Below, piece by piece: positions 17,734 to 25,961 of a stretch of 64,000 nt of DNA. The translations under genes and the position numbers were made by a program. Position 1 is the stretch's first letter. Each line of letters opens with the position of its first letter. Below the pieces are notes generated by a model. It saw nothing but the letters and a program-made list of their open reading frames with translations. It made no database searches and was not told the DNA's origin. The stretch is from Tenacibaculum tangerinum (lineage in GTDB: Bacteria; Bacteroidota; Bacteroidia; Flavobacteriales; Flavobacteriaceae): positions 918,501 through 982,500 of the forward strand of contig NZ_CP122539.1 of NCBI RefSeq assembly GCF_029853675.1, given 5' to 3'.

Positions 17734-18690
17734 TTAAAAAACCGCTGCTGCAATTTTTTGAATATTGGTTGATCTTCCCATTGAGTAATAATGTAAAATG
17801 GGTACTCCTTTTTGTAACAGTTCTTTACTTTGTGCAATGCACCACGCTATTCCTACTTGGCGTACTTCGTTATTGTCTTTGCATTTTAGTACTTCTTTTA
17901 CCAACGTATCGGGTAAATCTACCTTAAAACGGTGCGGAATTAAATTCAACTGTTTTTTAGTTGAAATAGGTTTTAATCCTGGAATAATAGGAACCGTAAT
18001 TCCTTCTTCTCTACATTTTTCTACAAATTCAAAATACTTTTGGTTGTCAAAAAACATCTGTGTCACCACATAGTTTGCTCCGTTTTTAATTTTCTTCTTT
18101 AAAAAGTGAATATCAGAATCTAAACTTGGTGCTTCCATGTGTTTCTCAGGATAGCCTGCTACTCCAATACAAAAATCAGTTTTTGAGGAATTTTGTAAGT
18201 CATCATCTAAGTACTTTCCTTTATTCAGGTTATCGATTTGCGTTACCAATTCAGTAGCATAGGTATGCCCCTCTTTTTCAGGTTTAAAATAGGTTTCACT
18301 TTTTACGGCATCGCCACGTAAGGCAACCACATTATCAATGCCTAAAAAATCGAGGTCTATTAAAAAGTTTTCGGTGTCTTCTTTCGTAAACCCTCCACAT
18401 AAAATATGCGGAATGGCATCTACCTGATATTTATTTTGAATTGCCGCACAAATACCTACCGTACCTGGGCGCTTTTTTACCACTTGTTTTTTTAACAATC
18501 CATCTCCTAATTCTTTATACACGTACTCTTCGCGATGATAGGTTACGTCTATAAAAGGCGGATTGAACTCCATTAACGGGTCAATATTTTTAAATATTGA
18601 CTCAATCGTGTCTCCTTTTAACGGAGGGAGAATTTCAAACGAGAATAATGAATTGCCATTTGCTTTTTGTAAGTGTTCTGTTACCTTCAT
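17734..18690 (-). CDS. metF: 5,10-methylenetetrahydrofolate reductase
   Basis: 318 residues, the bacterial MetF length. It reduces 5,10-methylene-THF to 5-methyl-THF, the methyl donor for MetH. Motifs: SFEILPPLKGDTIESIF, FIDVTYHREE (active-site Glu region near the N-terminus), CGGFTKEDTENFLIDLDFLGIDNVVALRGD, NYVVTQMFFDN and PIIPGLKPI. It is FAD-dependent and cytoplasmic. It lies 240 bases downstream of metH on the same strand, so transcription from the metH riboswitch may extend into it. Confidence 0.95.
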   Translation of the reverse strand: MKVTEHLQKANGNSLFSFEILPPLKGDTIESIFKNIDPLMEFNPPFIDVTYHREEYVYKELGDGLLKKQVVKKRPGTVGICAAIQNKYQVDAIPHILCGGFTKEDTENFLIDLDFLGIDNVVALRGDAVKSETYFKPEKEGHTYATELVTQIDNLNKGKYLDDDLQNSSKTDFCIGVAGYPEKHMEAPSLDSDIHFLKKKIKNGANYVVTQMFFDNQKYFEFVEKCREEGITVPIIPGLKPISTKKQLNLIPHRFKVDLPDTLVKEVLKCKDNNEVRQVGIAWCIAQSKELLQKGVPILHYYSMGRSTNIQKIAAAVF

Positions 18691-18718
18691 AAGTTCAATC
18701 TTATAAAGGCGTATTTAA

Positions 18719-18805
18719 TTATACCAATGAAGCCAACAATAGTGATATTGCTGCCATTGCAAGTAGTTGTATTGCGAATCGAATCTCTAAACTATACTTT
18801 TTCAT
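18719..18805 (-). CDS. Possible 28-residue hydrophobic peptide between metH and metF
   Basis: ATG at 18803-18805, TAA at 18719-18721. It reads MKKYSLEIRFAIQLLAMAAI then SLLLASLV: a basic start and one membrane-spanning stretch. It fills a spot that is otherwise empty and is in the metH-metF direction. Short enough to be chance; kept because the hydrophobic pattern is coherent. Confidence 0.3.
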   Translation of the reverse strand: MKKYSLEIRFAIQLLAMAAISLLLASLV

Positions 18806-18929
18806 CTGTTTAATTTTATTCATTTTTTCGGGCTGCAATATTACTACTTTTCTTTAGATTATAGTTTATCTAATTTTAATTTATTGTTAATTAAATACGC
18901 GCTATTATGTATTAGTTTTAATGTTCCTT

Positions 18930-21641
18930 TTAATTATCTGATATATTGGGATGTAACCATTTTCTAGCTTTTTCTAAGGGGATATTTTTTCGTTCTGCAT
19001 AATCTCTTACTTGATCGTCTGTTATTTTCCCCAAACCGAAATATTTTGCTTCGCTATTGGCAAAATAGTATCCTGAAACTGCTGCTGCTGGCCACATGGC
19101 TAAACTTTCTGTTAAACGTACTCCTATATGCTCTTCTACCTGTAACAATTCCCAAATAGTCTCTTTTTCTAAATGATCGGGACAGGCAGGATAACCGGGT
19201 GCAGGACGAATTCCTTTGTATGCTTCTTGTATCAATTCTTCATTGGTTAAATTTTCTTCGGAAGCATAGCCCCAATGTTTGGTTCTCACTCGGTGATGTA
19301 AGTATTCAGCAAATGCTTCAGCAAAACGATCGGCAATAGCTTGTACCATAATTGCATTGTAATCATCGTGATTTTCTTTGTAATGTAATGCCAATGCATC
19401 GGCTCCGAAAATAGCGGTACAAAAAGCGCCTATATAATCTGTTCTTGTGGTTTGTTTAGGAGCAATAAAATCTGCCAAAGCAAAACTTGGTTTTCCTTCA
19501 CGCTTTTTTAATTGCTGACGCAGGGTTCTAAATACGGCCACTTCTTTTCCTTTCTTTTGAACTGAAATATCATCGTCGTTAGTCGTGTTTGCTTCAAACA
19601 ACCCAAAAACAGCTTTGGATTTTAATGCTTGTTTTTCAATGATTTGCTGTAGCATTTTTTGTGCATCTTCGTATAAACTAGATGCCTCCTCTCCTACTAC
19701 TTCATCTTCTAGGATATCAGGAAACTTTCCGTGTAAGTCCCATGAGCGAAAAAACGGACTCCAGTCAAAATAGGGTACCAAGTCTTTTAAACTTACTTGT
19801 ACTAGTTTTTGTACTCCTAGCTCTTTAGGTTTCGCAATGTCAGTAGTATCCCAATCTATTCTAAATTTACGTGCTCTTGCTTCCTCAATAGCTATATAGT
19901 GCTTCTGCTTACCTCGTTGTAAGAACTTATCACGAAAGGCTGAGTAATCTTTCTTCAATTTGGTAACATATTCATTAGAAGTTTCTCTATTCAGCAAATC
20001 TCCTACTACCGTTACGGCTCTAGAAGCATCGTTTACGTGTACTACTGCATTTTTATACTGTGTATCAATCTTTACAGCAGTATGTGCTTTTGAAGTAGTT
20101 GCACCACCAATTAACAAAGGAACTTCTAAGTTTTGACGTTCCATTTCTTTGGCTATGTACACCATTTCATCTAACGAGGGCGTTATGAGTCCGCTTAAGC
20201 CGATGGCATCTACGTTTTCTTTTTTGGCGGTTTCAATAATCTTCTCTGGTGGTACCATCACTCCTAAATCGATAATCTCATAATTGTTACAACCTAATAC
20301 CACCGATACGATGTTTTTACCAATATCATGCACATCTCCTTTGACGGTTGCCATCAATATTTTTCCAATAGCTTTTTGCTTCTCACTTTTCTCTGCTTCA
20401 ATGAACGGATTTAAGTAAGCGACGGCTTTCTTCATCACTCGGGCAGATTTTACAACTTGTGGTAAAAACATTTTTCCTGCACCGAACAAATCTCCCACCA
20501 CATTCATTCCTGTCATTAAATGCCCTTCAATTACATGCAGCGGTTTAGCAACACTTAAACGTGCTTCTTCAGCATCTTCTTCAATAAAAGTATCTATTCC
20601 TTTCACCAAAGAGTGTGTTATACGGTCTTGTAATGGTAAACTTCTCCATTCTAAAACCTGTTCGCTGTTTTCTTTTTTGTTTCCTTTTACGGTTTCTGCA
20701 AACTCTAACAGGCGTTCGGTAGCATCGTCTCTTCTGTCTAAAATAACATCTTCAATATGTTCTAATAAATCCTTCGGAATATCGTCATACACCTCTAACA
20801 TTGTCGGATTTACAATTCCCATATTCATTCCTGCTTTGATGGCATGGTATAAAAACACCGAGTGCATAGCTTCACGTACGACATTATTTCCTCTAAAAGA
20901 AAACGATACGTTACTTACGCCACCACTCACACTAACATGCGGTAAATTTTCACGTACCCATCGGGTAGCTTCAATGAAATCTATGGCATTTTTTCTGTGT
21001 TCTTCCATTCCAGTAGCGACTGGAAAAATGTTTAAATCGAAAATGATATCTTCTGGCGGAAAGTGGACGGTGTCCACTAACAATCTGTAAGAACGCTCGG
21101 CGATTTCAATTCTTCGCTCATACGTATCTGCCTGCCCTACTTCATCGAAAGCCATAATAATTACTGCGGCTCCGTATCGTTTAATTTGCGTTGCTTCCCA
21201 AATAAATTTTTCTTCTCCTTCTTTTAAGGAAATAGAGTTTACGACCGATTTACCTTGTACTACCTGCAATCCTGCTTCTATAATTTCCCATTTAGAGCTA
21301 TCAATCATTATAGGAACTCTGGCAATATCGGGTTCAGAAGCAATAAGATTTAAGAAACGTATCATGGCTTCTTTTCCATCAATCAAACCATCATCCATAT
21401 TAATGTCGATAATTTGCGCACCACCATCAACCTGATGACGGGCAATTGCCAACGCTTCATCGAACTTTTCTTCTTTTATCAATCGTAAAAATTTACGCGA
21501 CCCTGCTACATTGGTTCGCTCACCAACATTGATAAAATTACTTTCAGGTGTAATAATTAACGGTTCTAACCCTGATAATTTCATATACCTTTTAGGTATA
21601 TGGTTATTGGTTGTTGGTTGCTGGTCTATTTTTTCTATCAT
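18930..21641 (-). CDS. metH: Methionine synthase, folate/cobalamin/reactivation subunit (MetH C-terminal part)
   Basis: 903 residues covering MetH without its homocysteine domain. Order: pterin-binding domain ([16 protein letters not shown], about 35-290), cobalamin cap and Rossmann B12 domain with [11 protein letters not shown] (the His that ligates cobalt, about residue 450), [12 protein letters not shown] and [10 protein letters not shown], then the SAM-dependent activation domain ([32 protein letters not shown]). It transfers methyl from 5-methyl-THF to homocysteine together with the partner encoded at 22043-23038. Start kept at 21641 because the family aligns through [11 protein letters not shown]; it overlaps the four-helix gene by 4 bases (ATGA). 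Confidence 0.95.
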   Translation of the reverse strand: MIEKIDQQPTTNNHIPKRYMKLSGLEPLIITPESNFINVGERTNVAGSRKFLRLIKEEKFDEALAIARHQVDGGAQIIDINMDDGLIDGKEAMIRFLNLIASEPDIARVPIMIDSSKWEIIEAGLQVVQGKSVVNSISLKEGEEKFIWEATQIKRYGAAVIIMAFDEVGQADTYERRIEIAERSYRLLVDTVHFPPEDIIFDLNIFPVATGMEEHRKNAIDFIEATRWVRENLPHVSVSGGVSNVSFSFRGNNVVREAMHSVFLYHAIKAGMNMGIVNPTMLEVYDDIPKDLLEHIEDVILDRRDDATERLLEFAETVKGNKKENSEQVLEWRSLPLQDRITHSLVKGIDTFIEEDAEEARLSVAKPLHVIEGHLMTGMNVVGDLFGAGKMFLPQVVKSARVMKKAVAYLNPFIEAEKSEKQKAIGKILMATVKGDVHDIGKNIVSVVLGCNNYEIIDLGVMVPPEKIIETAKKENVDAIGLSGLITPSLDEMVYIAKEMERQNLEVPLLIGGATTSKAHTAVKIDTQYKNAVVHVNDASRAVTVVGDLLNRETSNEYVTKLKKDYSAFRDKFLQRGKQKHYIAIEEARARKFRIDWDTTDIAKPKELGVQKLVQVSLKDLVPYFDWSPFFRSWDLHGKFPDILEDEVVGEEASSLYEDAQKMLQQIIEKQALKSKAVFGLFEANTTNDDDISVQKKGKEVAVFRTLRQQLKKREGKPSFALADFIAPKQTTRTDYIGAFCTAIFGADALALHYKENHDDYNAIMVQAIADRFAEAFAEYLHHRVRTKHWGYASEENLTNEELIQEAYKGIRPAPGYPACPDHLEKETIWELLQVEEHIGVRLTESLAMWPAAAVSGYYFANSEAKYFGLGKITDDQVRDYAERKNIPLEKARKWLHPNISDN

Positions 21642-21991
21642 AACTTTTTATAGTAGTTAATAAAACCATTTAATATTTTTTTGCAAGAAGTTACTTTACC
21701 GAGGATACTTTCAAGATCACTACTTTTAAGATATCCTAAATCAAAAGACACATATAATTGAGTTTCTACTTCTTGTAACGAGCCCTTAGCTATGTACAGA
21801 AAATGGATGGTTTCTTTTGTAGATTGTCTTCCTATCCCTTCTGCGATATTTGAAGGTATGGATACAACACTTCTGCGAATTTGATTTGTTAATCCATACA
21901 TTTCTTCTTTTGGAAATGATTGTGTCAATAAATAAACAAGTTTGACCAATTCTCTCGTGTATTTCCAAACATCCAATTCTGTGTAATTCAT
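21638..21991 (-). CDS. Four-helix bundle protein (23S rRNA intervening-sequence protein family)
   Basis: 117 residues: [20 protein letters not shown], then [22 protein letters not shown], the hallmark of the S23/IVP four-helix family, then [20 protein letters not shown]. Some members are encoded in intervening sequences of 23S rRNA genes, others are free-standing; no biochemical function is settled. The protein forms pentameric or dimeric helical bundles in known structures. Odd placement: it separates the two methionine synthase genes and overlaps the start of the downstream one by ATGA, so all three are translated from one transcript under the SAM riboswitch. Confidence 0.9.
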   Translation of the reverse strand: MNYTELDVWKYTRELVKLVYLLTQSFPKEEMYGLTNQIRRSVVSIPSNIAEGIGRQSTKETIHFLYIAKGSLQEVETQLYVSFDLGYLKSSDLESILGKVTSCKKILNGFINYYKKL

Positions 21992-22042
21992 ACTCTTATT
22001 GTTATTTCTCTAAAATTCCAACCAACTAAAAACCAACACCAA

Positions 22043-23038
22043 TCAACTACTGTAATTTCGTGGTTTATACTTCGCTGCTATCGCTGCTATGGCTTTGATG
22101 TGGGCGGGGGTGGTACCGCAACATCCTCCTATAATATTGATTATATTTTTCTTTAAATATTCTTCTATTTGCTGGGCGGTTTCTTCAGGTGTTTCGTCAT
22201 ATTCACCAAAAGCATTGGGCAATCCTGCGTTGGGATGTGCCGAAATAGCAAAGTCTGTTTTAGACGCAATCGCTTCCAAGTGTGGCTGCAATAAATTGGC
22301 TCCTAAGGCACAGTTAAATCCTACTGATAACAACGGAATATGAGAAATTGAAATTAAAAAAGCCTCGGCTGTTTGTCCTGATAACGTTCGTCCCGAAGCA
22401 TCGGTAATGGTACCAGAAACCATGATAGGAATTTCGATATGTCGTTCCGTTTTCACTTCTTCAATAGCAAATAAAGCAGCTTTAGCGTTTAGGGTATCAA
22501 ATACTGTTTCTACCAATAATATATCTACGCCGCCATCTAACAAGGCTTCTACTTGTTGTTTGTAGGCAGTTCGCAATTCGTCAAAGGTTACCGCTCTGTA
22601 CCCTGGATCGTTTACATCAGGCGACATGCTTGCGGTACGATTGGTTGGGCCTATAGAACCTGCTACAAAACGAGGTTTGCGTGGTTCTTTTGCAGTAAAT
22701 TCTTCGGCTACTTCTTTCGCTATTTTAGCAGACTCGTAATTTAACTCATATACCAACTCTTCTAGTTGGTAATCTGCCATGGCAATGGTAGTTGCTGAAA
22801 AAGTGTTGGTCTCTACGATATCGGCTCCTGCCGCAAAGTACTTTCTGTGTACTTCCTTTACCGCTTCGGGTTGCGTAATGGATAACAAGTCGTTGTTTCC
22901 TTGCAATGGAGTTGGGTGGTCTTTAAAACGTTTTCCACGAAAATCTTCTTCGGAAAATTTATATTCCTGAAGCATGGTTCCCATAGCGCCATCGAGCACG
23001 AGGATTCGTTTTTGTATTTCTTGATAAATGTTTGACAT
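22043..23038 (-). CDS. metH: Methionine synthase, homocysteine-binding subunit (MetH N-terminal part)
   Basis: 331 residues, homocysteine S-methyltransferase barrel only. It begins with [25 protein letters not shown]. The zinc thiolates are GFNCALG and [12 protein letters not shown] near the C-terminus. A stand-alone N-terminal module next to a separate folate/B12 gene is a common arrangement in Bacteroidota, so this is a natural split, not a frameshift. It is the first gene of the operon and sits directly behind the SAM-I riboswitch. The ATG abuts a CCTGATA/TATCAGG hairpin. Confidence 0.94.
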   Translation of the reverse strand: MSNIYQEIQKRILVLDGAMGTMLQEYKFSEEDFRGKRFKDHPTPLQGNNDLLSITQPEAVKEVHRKYFAAGADIVETNTFSATTIAMADYQLEELVYELNYESAKIAKEVAEEFTAKEPRKPRFVAGSIGPTNRTASMSPDVNDPGYRAVTFDELRTAYKQQVEALLDGGVDILLVETVFDTLNAKAALFAIEEVKTERHIEIPIMVSGTITDASGRTLSGQTAEAFLISISHIPLLSVGFNCALGANLLQPHLEAIASKTDFAISAHPNAGLPNAFGEYDETPEETAQQIEEYLKKNIINIIGGCCGTTPAHIKAIAAIAAKYKPRNYSS

Positions 23039-23039
23039 T

Positions 23040-23090
23040 CCTGATAGTTAGTGTGTTGTTATCAGGAAAAGAGGAAGTAAACTTCTTTTC
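23040..23090 (-). promoter_or_regulatory. Likely expression platform of the SAM riboswitch (two hairpins ahead of metH)
   Basis: Between the aptamer and the metH ATG are two hairpins: an A/T-rich stem at 23066-23090 (GAAAAG...CTTTTC with AGTAAACT loop region) and CCTGATA/TATCAGG at 23040-23066, whose last paired base is next to the start codon. There is no T-run, so control of translation initiation is more likely than termination. Confidence 0.5.
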
Positions 23091-23192
23091 GTTATCTCTC
23101 TGCAAATGCAGTAGAATGTAGCACCTTCTTTGTTTTCACAAAGGGTTGCTAAGGTTTCAAAGGGTCTATTCCCTCCACCTTTCTTGATAACA
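23091..23192 (-). promoter_or_regulatory. SAM-I (S-box) riboswitch
   Basis: On the minus strand the RNA reads GTTATCAAGAAAGGTGGAGG, then GAATAGACCCTTTGAAACC, TTAGCAACCC, a variable stem, AAGGTGCTAC...CATTTGCA and GAGAGATAAC. These are the conserved S-box blocks: kink-turn A(A)GA...GGTGGAGGGA, TGAAACC, GCAACC, AAGGTGCTA, and the closing P1 strand GATAAC pairing with GTTATC. It binds S-adenosylmethionine and should lower metH expression when SAM is high. Confidence 0.95.
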
Positions 23193-23214
23193 TCAATACG
23201 TTAATGAACGGCGC

Positions 23215-23222
23215 AAAGTTAT
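23215..23222 (-). promoter_or_regulatory. Bacteroidota -7 box (TAACTTTG) for the metH operon
   Basis: TAACTTTG on the minus strand, 23 bases ahead of the riboswitch P1 stem, puts the transcript start a few bases before the aptamer, as expected. Confidence 0.6.
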
Positions 23223-23425
23223 AGTATTATTTTTAGTTATCCAATTTTTATTGTAGAATTGAGAATGATAGAAGTTGAAATAGTAACTACAACTAATTTT
23301 ATGAATCTACTTTTTTCAGTCTAAAAACAGAAAAGTATAACTATAAAACATTTATTAAAGCATGATATTCGTCAGTTAAAGAATAAACTATGATTTGTAA
23401 CTTTAACACCTAAAATAATCAACAT

Positions 23426-25555
23426 ATGCAAGTATACGACGACAAACACATAAAAAATGTAGTTTTTGTGGGTGCACATGGCTCTGGCAAAACTACCTTA
23501 GCTGAAACAATGCTTTTTGAGGCAGGATTAATCAACAGAAGAGGTACTGTAGAAGATAAAAATACCGTTTCAGACCACCACGAGATAGAACACGAAAGAG
23601 GTATTTCTGTGTTCGCCACACCACTACATACTGAATGGCGTAATTACAAAATAAATATTATTGATACTCCTGGTCTCGACGATTTTATAGGAGAAATTAT
23701 CTCTTCTATTCGCGTGGGAGATACTGTTGTTAATGTAATAGATGGAAAACAAGGTGTAGAAATAGGTACTGAAATAATTTGGAATTATATAGATACTTAT
23801 AACCGACCCACTTTATTTGTGGTAAACCAAATAGATCATGTGAATTGTGATTTTAACGAGTCTTTTAACAGTATCAAAAAATTAGTAGGAAACAATGCGG
23901 TAAAAATTCAGTATCCTGTTAAGATAGAAGGAGCCCAGTGCATAATTGATGTGCTTAAAATGAAACTATATAAATTCAAACCCGAGGGTGGTAAGCCAGA
24001 AAAATTGCCGATTCCTGAGAGTGAACAAGAAACTGCCAATGCACTTCATAATGAACTTGTTGAAAAGGCTGCAGAAAACGATGAAAACTTAATGGAATTG
24101 TACTTTGATAAAGGCACCTTGAATGAAGATGAAATGCGACAAGGAATTAAAATAGGAATGTTGCAGCATCAGCTATTTCCGGTATTCTGTGTTTCTGCCT
24201 TACTCGATATGGGTACTGGTAGATTAATGGGATTTATAGACAATGTAGCTCCAGCGGCTTCAGAGCTAAAACCTGAATATAGCAAAGAAGGTAAGGAAAT
24301 TGACCGCACTCCCGATGCCCCAACAAGTTTATTTATCTTTAAAACTTTACATCAGCCCAATTTGGGTCAGGTAACGTTCTTTAAAGTAATGTCTGGTGAA
24401 ATAAATACGAATGATAAGTTAACCAATGCACAAAATGGTGAAGTGGAAACCATTAACCAGCTCTTTATTATGGATGGTAAAGAACGTAAATCGGTTCAAA
24501 AACTCACTGTAGGTGATATCGGCGCTACCTTAAAGTTAAAACATACTGAAACCAATGATACCTTGTATGGTGGTCAAGAAAGTATTACTATTAAAGAAAT
24601 TCAATATCCTGCCCCAAGAATTACAAAAACTGTTAATCCTACAAACCAAAATGATGAAGAAAAACTAACAGAGGCACTCAAAAAAATACACAGTCAAGAT
24701 CCTACAGTAGAGATATCGTATTCAAACGAATCTAAAGAAATGCTCATTGGCTGCCAAGGAGAATTGCACTTAGCGACTATTAATTGGGCCTTGGAAAATA
24801 TTTATGGAGTGCAGGCTAGTTATAAAAAACCTAAAATTTTATACCGTGAAACCATTGTAAAGCCCAGTAGAGGTTTTTATAAGCATAAGAAACAATCGGG
24901 CGGTGCGGGTCAGTTCGGAGAAGTGCATTTAAAAATTGAGCCTTGGTACGAAGGTATGCCTGAACCCGAAGGGTTTAACATACGAGGTAAAGAAGAAATA
25001 GACCTTAACTGGGGTGGTAAACTGGTAATGTATAATTGTATTGTTGGAGGTGTTATCGACCAACGTTATTTAACTGCCATTCTAAAAGGTGTTTTAGAAG
25101 TAATGGAAAACGGACCGCTTACGGGGTCTTTTATTAGAGATGTACGTGTTATGGTATACGACGGTAAGATGCACTCTGTAGACTCTAATGATATTTCGTT
25201 TAAAATTGCTGGTGCAAATGCATTTAAAGAAGCATTTTTAAATGCTAATCCGAAATTATTAGAACCTATATTAGAATTAGAGGTAAAAGTACCTGAAGAA
25301 ATGGTAGGTAGTGTCATGACCGATTTACAATCGAGAAGAGCACTTATACAAGGAGTAACTAGTTTAGATCATTATCAGATTTTAAAATGTACGATACCCG
25401 CTGCGGAAATGTATGGTTATTCAACTGACTTACGATCTCTTACACAAGGAAAAGCTACGTTTAGCTCAAAATTTTCATCTTATCAAACCGTGCCTGCCAA
25501 TACACAAGAAATAATTGTAAAAGAATGCAAATCGGAACAGTTAACAGAAGTGTAA
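23426..25555 (+). CDS. Elongation factor G paralogue with altered GTPase motifs
   Basis: 709 residues with the five-domain EF-G plan: G domain (1-290), domain II (about 300-390), III, IV with HKKQSGGAGQFGEVHLKIEP (about 490-510) and V. P-loop GAHGSGKTT (16-24) and switch I ERGI (57-60) are kept. In switch II the canonical DTPGHVDF is DTPGLDDF, so the catalytic His is Leu84. The base-recognition NKxD is NQID (134-137). Bacteroidota are known to carry a second EF-G; a Bacteroides paralogue is reported to act without GTP hydrolysis. Whether this one translocates, recycles or rescues ribosomes cannot be read from sequence. It has no ribosomal neighbours. Confidence 0.85.
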   Translation: MQVYDDKHIKNVVFVGAHGSGKTTLAETMLFEAGLINRRGTVEDKNTVSDHHEIEHERGISVFATPLHTEWRNYKINIIDTPGLDDFIGEIISSIRVGDTVVNVIDGKQGVEIGTEIIWNYIDTYNRPTLFVVNQIDHVNCDFNESFNSIKKLVGNNAVKIQYPVKIEGAQCIIDVLKMKLYKFKPEGGKPEKLPIPESEQETANALHNELVEKAAENDENLMELYFDKGTLNEDEMRQGIKIGMLQHQLFPVFCVSALLDMGTGRLMGFIDNVAPAASELKPEYSKEGKEIDRTPDAPTSLFIFKTLHQPNLGQVTFFKVMSGEINTNDKLTNAQNGEVETINQLFIMDGKERKSVQKLTVGDIGATLKLKHTETNDTLYGGQESITIKEIQYPAPRITKTVNPTNQNDEEKLTEALKKIHSQDPTVEISYSNESKEMLIGCQGELHLATINWALENIYGVQASYKKPKILYRETIVKPSRGFYKHKKQSGGAGQFGEVHLKIEPWYEGMPEPEGFNIRGKEEIDLNWGGKLVMYNCIVGGVIDQRYLTAILKGVLEVMENGPLTGSFIRDVRVMVYDGKMHSVDSNDISFKIAGANAFKEAFLNANPKLLEPILELEVKVPEEMVGSVMTDLQSRRALIQGVTSLDHYQILKCTIPAAEMYGYSTDLRSLTQGKATFSSKFSSYQTVPANTQEIIVKECKSEQLTEV

Positions 25556-25961
25556 TGCATAGTAGCACTAGTTGAGCATATATATAACTCAAATTACAGC
25601 GTTATCATATAGCATCAACATAATCGGTAAGGAATAACAATTTAGTGTGCCATCCTAGGTACACCTCTTAAACCAGCAGTTAACTGCTGGTTTAAGAGCC
25701 TTATCTACATAAGGGGGAAACTGTTGAATTTTATAAAAAATAAACGTACAACAACACCCTTTATAAAAAAGTAACTCTCAATTTTATGCAATGATAAACT
25801 CTATAAAGTTGCCTCGACACCTAATAGACCGATACTACTAAAACCGAAAATTAAGAATCTAAGCTACAACCATACAGCTATTAACTCGTTAAAACATCTT
25901 CTAAAAACAGGGTGTTACATTCACAAATAATTTAGTAATTTCGACTTTATAAATTACTTTC
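25556..25961. other. Intergenic region between the EF-G paralogue and topB
   Basis: About 400 bases without a gene. It contains the 34-base palindrome at 25664-25697 and, near its right end, a TAATTTCG box (25936-25943) that may drive topB. Nothing else was recognised. Confidence 0.5.
25664..25697. repeat. Perfect 34-bp palindrome
   Basis: Two 17-base arms (CTCTTAAACCAGCAGTT and its exact complement) meet with no spacer. As RNA it would fold to a long stem with a minimal loop. It could terminate transcription of the EF-G paralogue, though no T-run follows, or be a protein-binding or recombination site. Confidence 0.7.

Noticed and set aside
18930..23038. metH broken by a frameshift or by insertion of the four-helix gene
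   Set aside because: The two proteins end and start cleanly at domain borders, and separate homocysteine and folate/B12 genes are a usual Bacteroidota arrangement.
25741..25770. A half attC-like site (GTACAACAACACC then TTTATAAA)
   Set aside because: The boxes are loosely similar to site 5, but no GTT partner or second arm was found and there is no cassette next to it.
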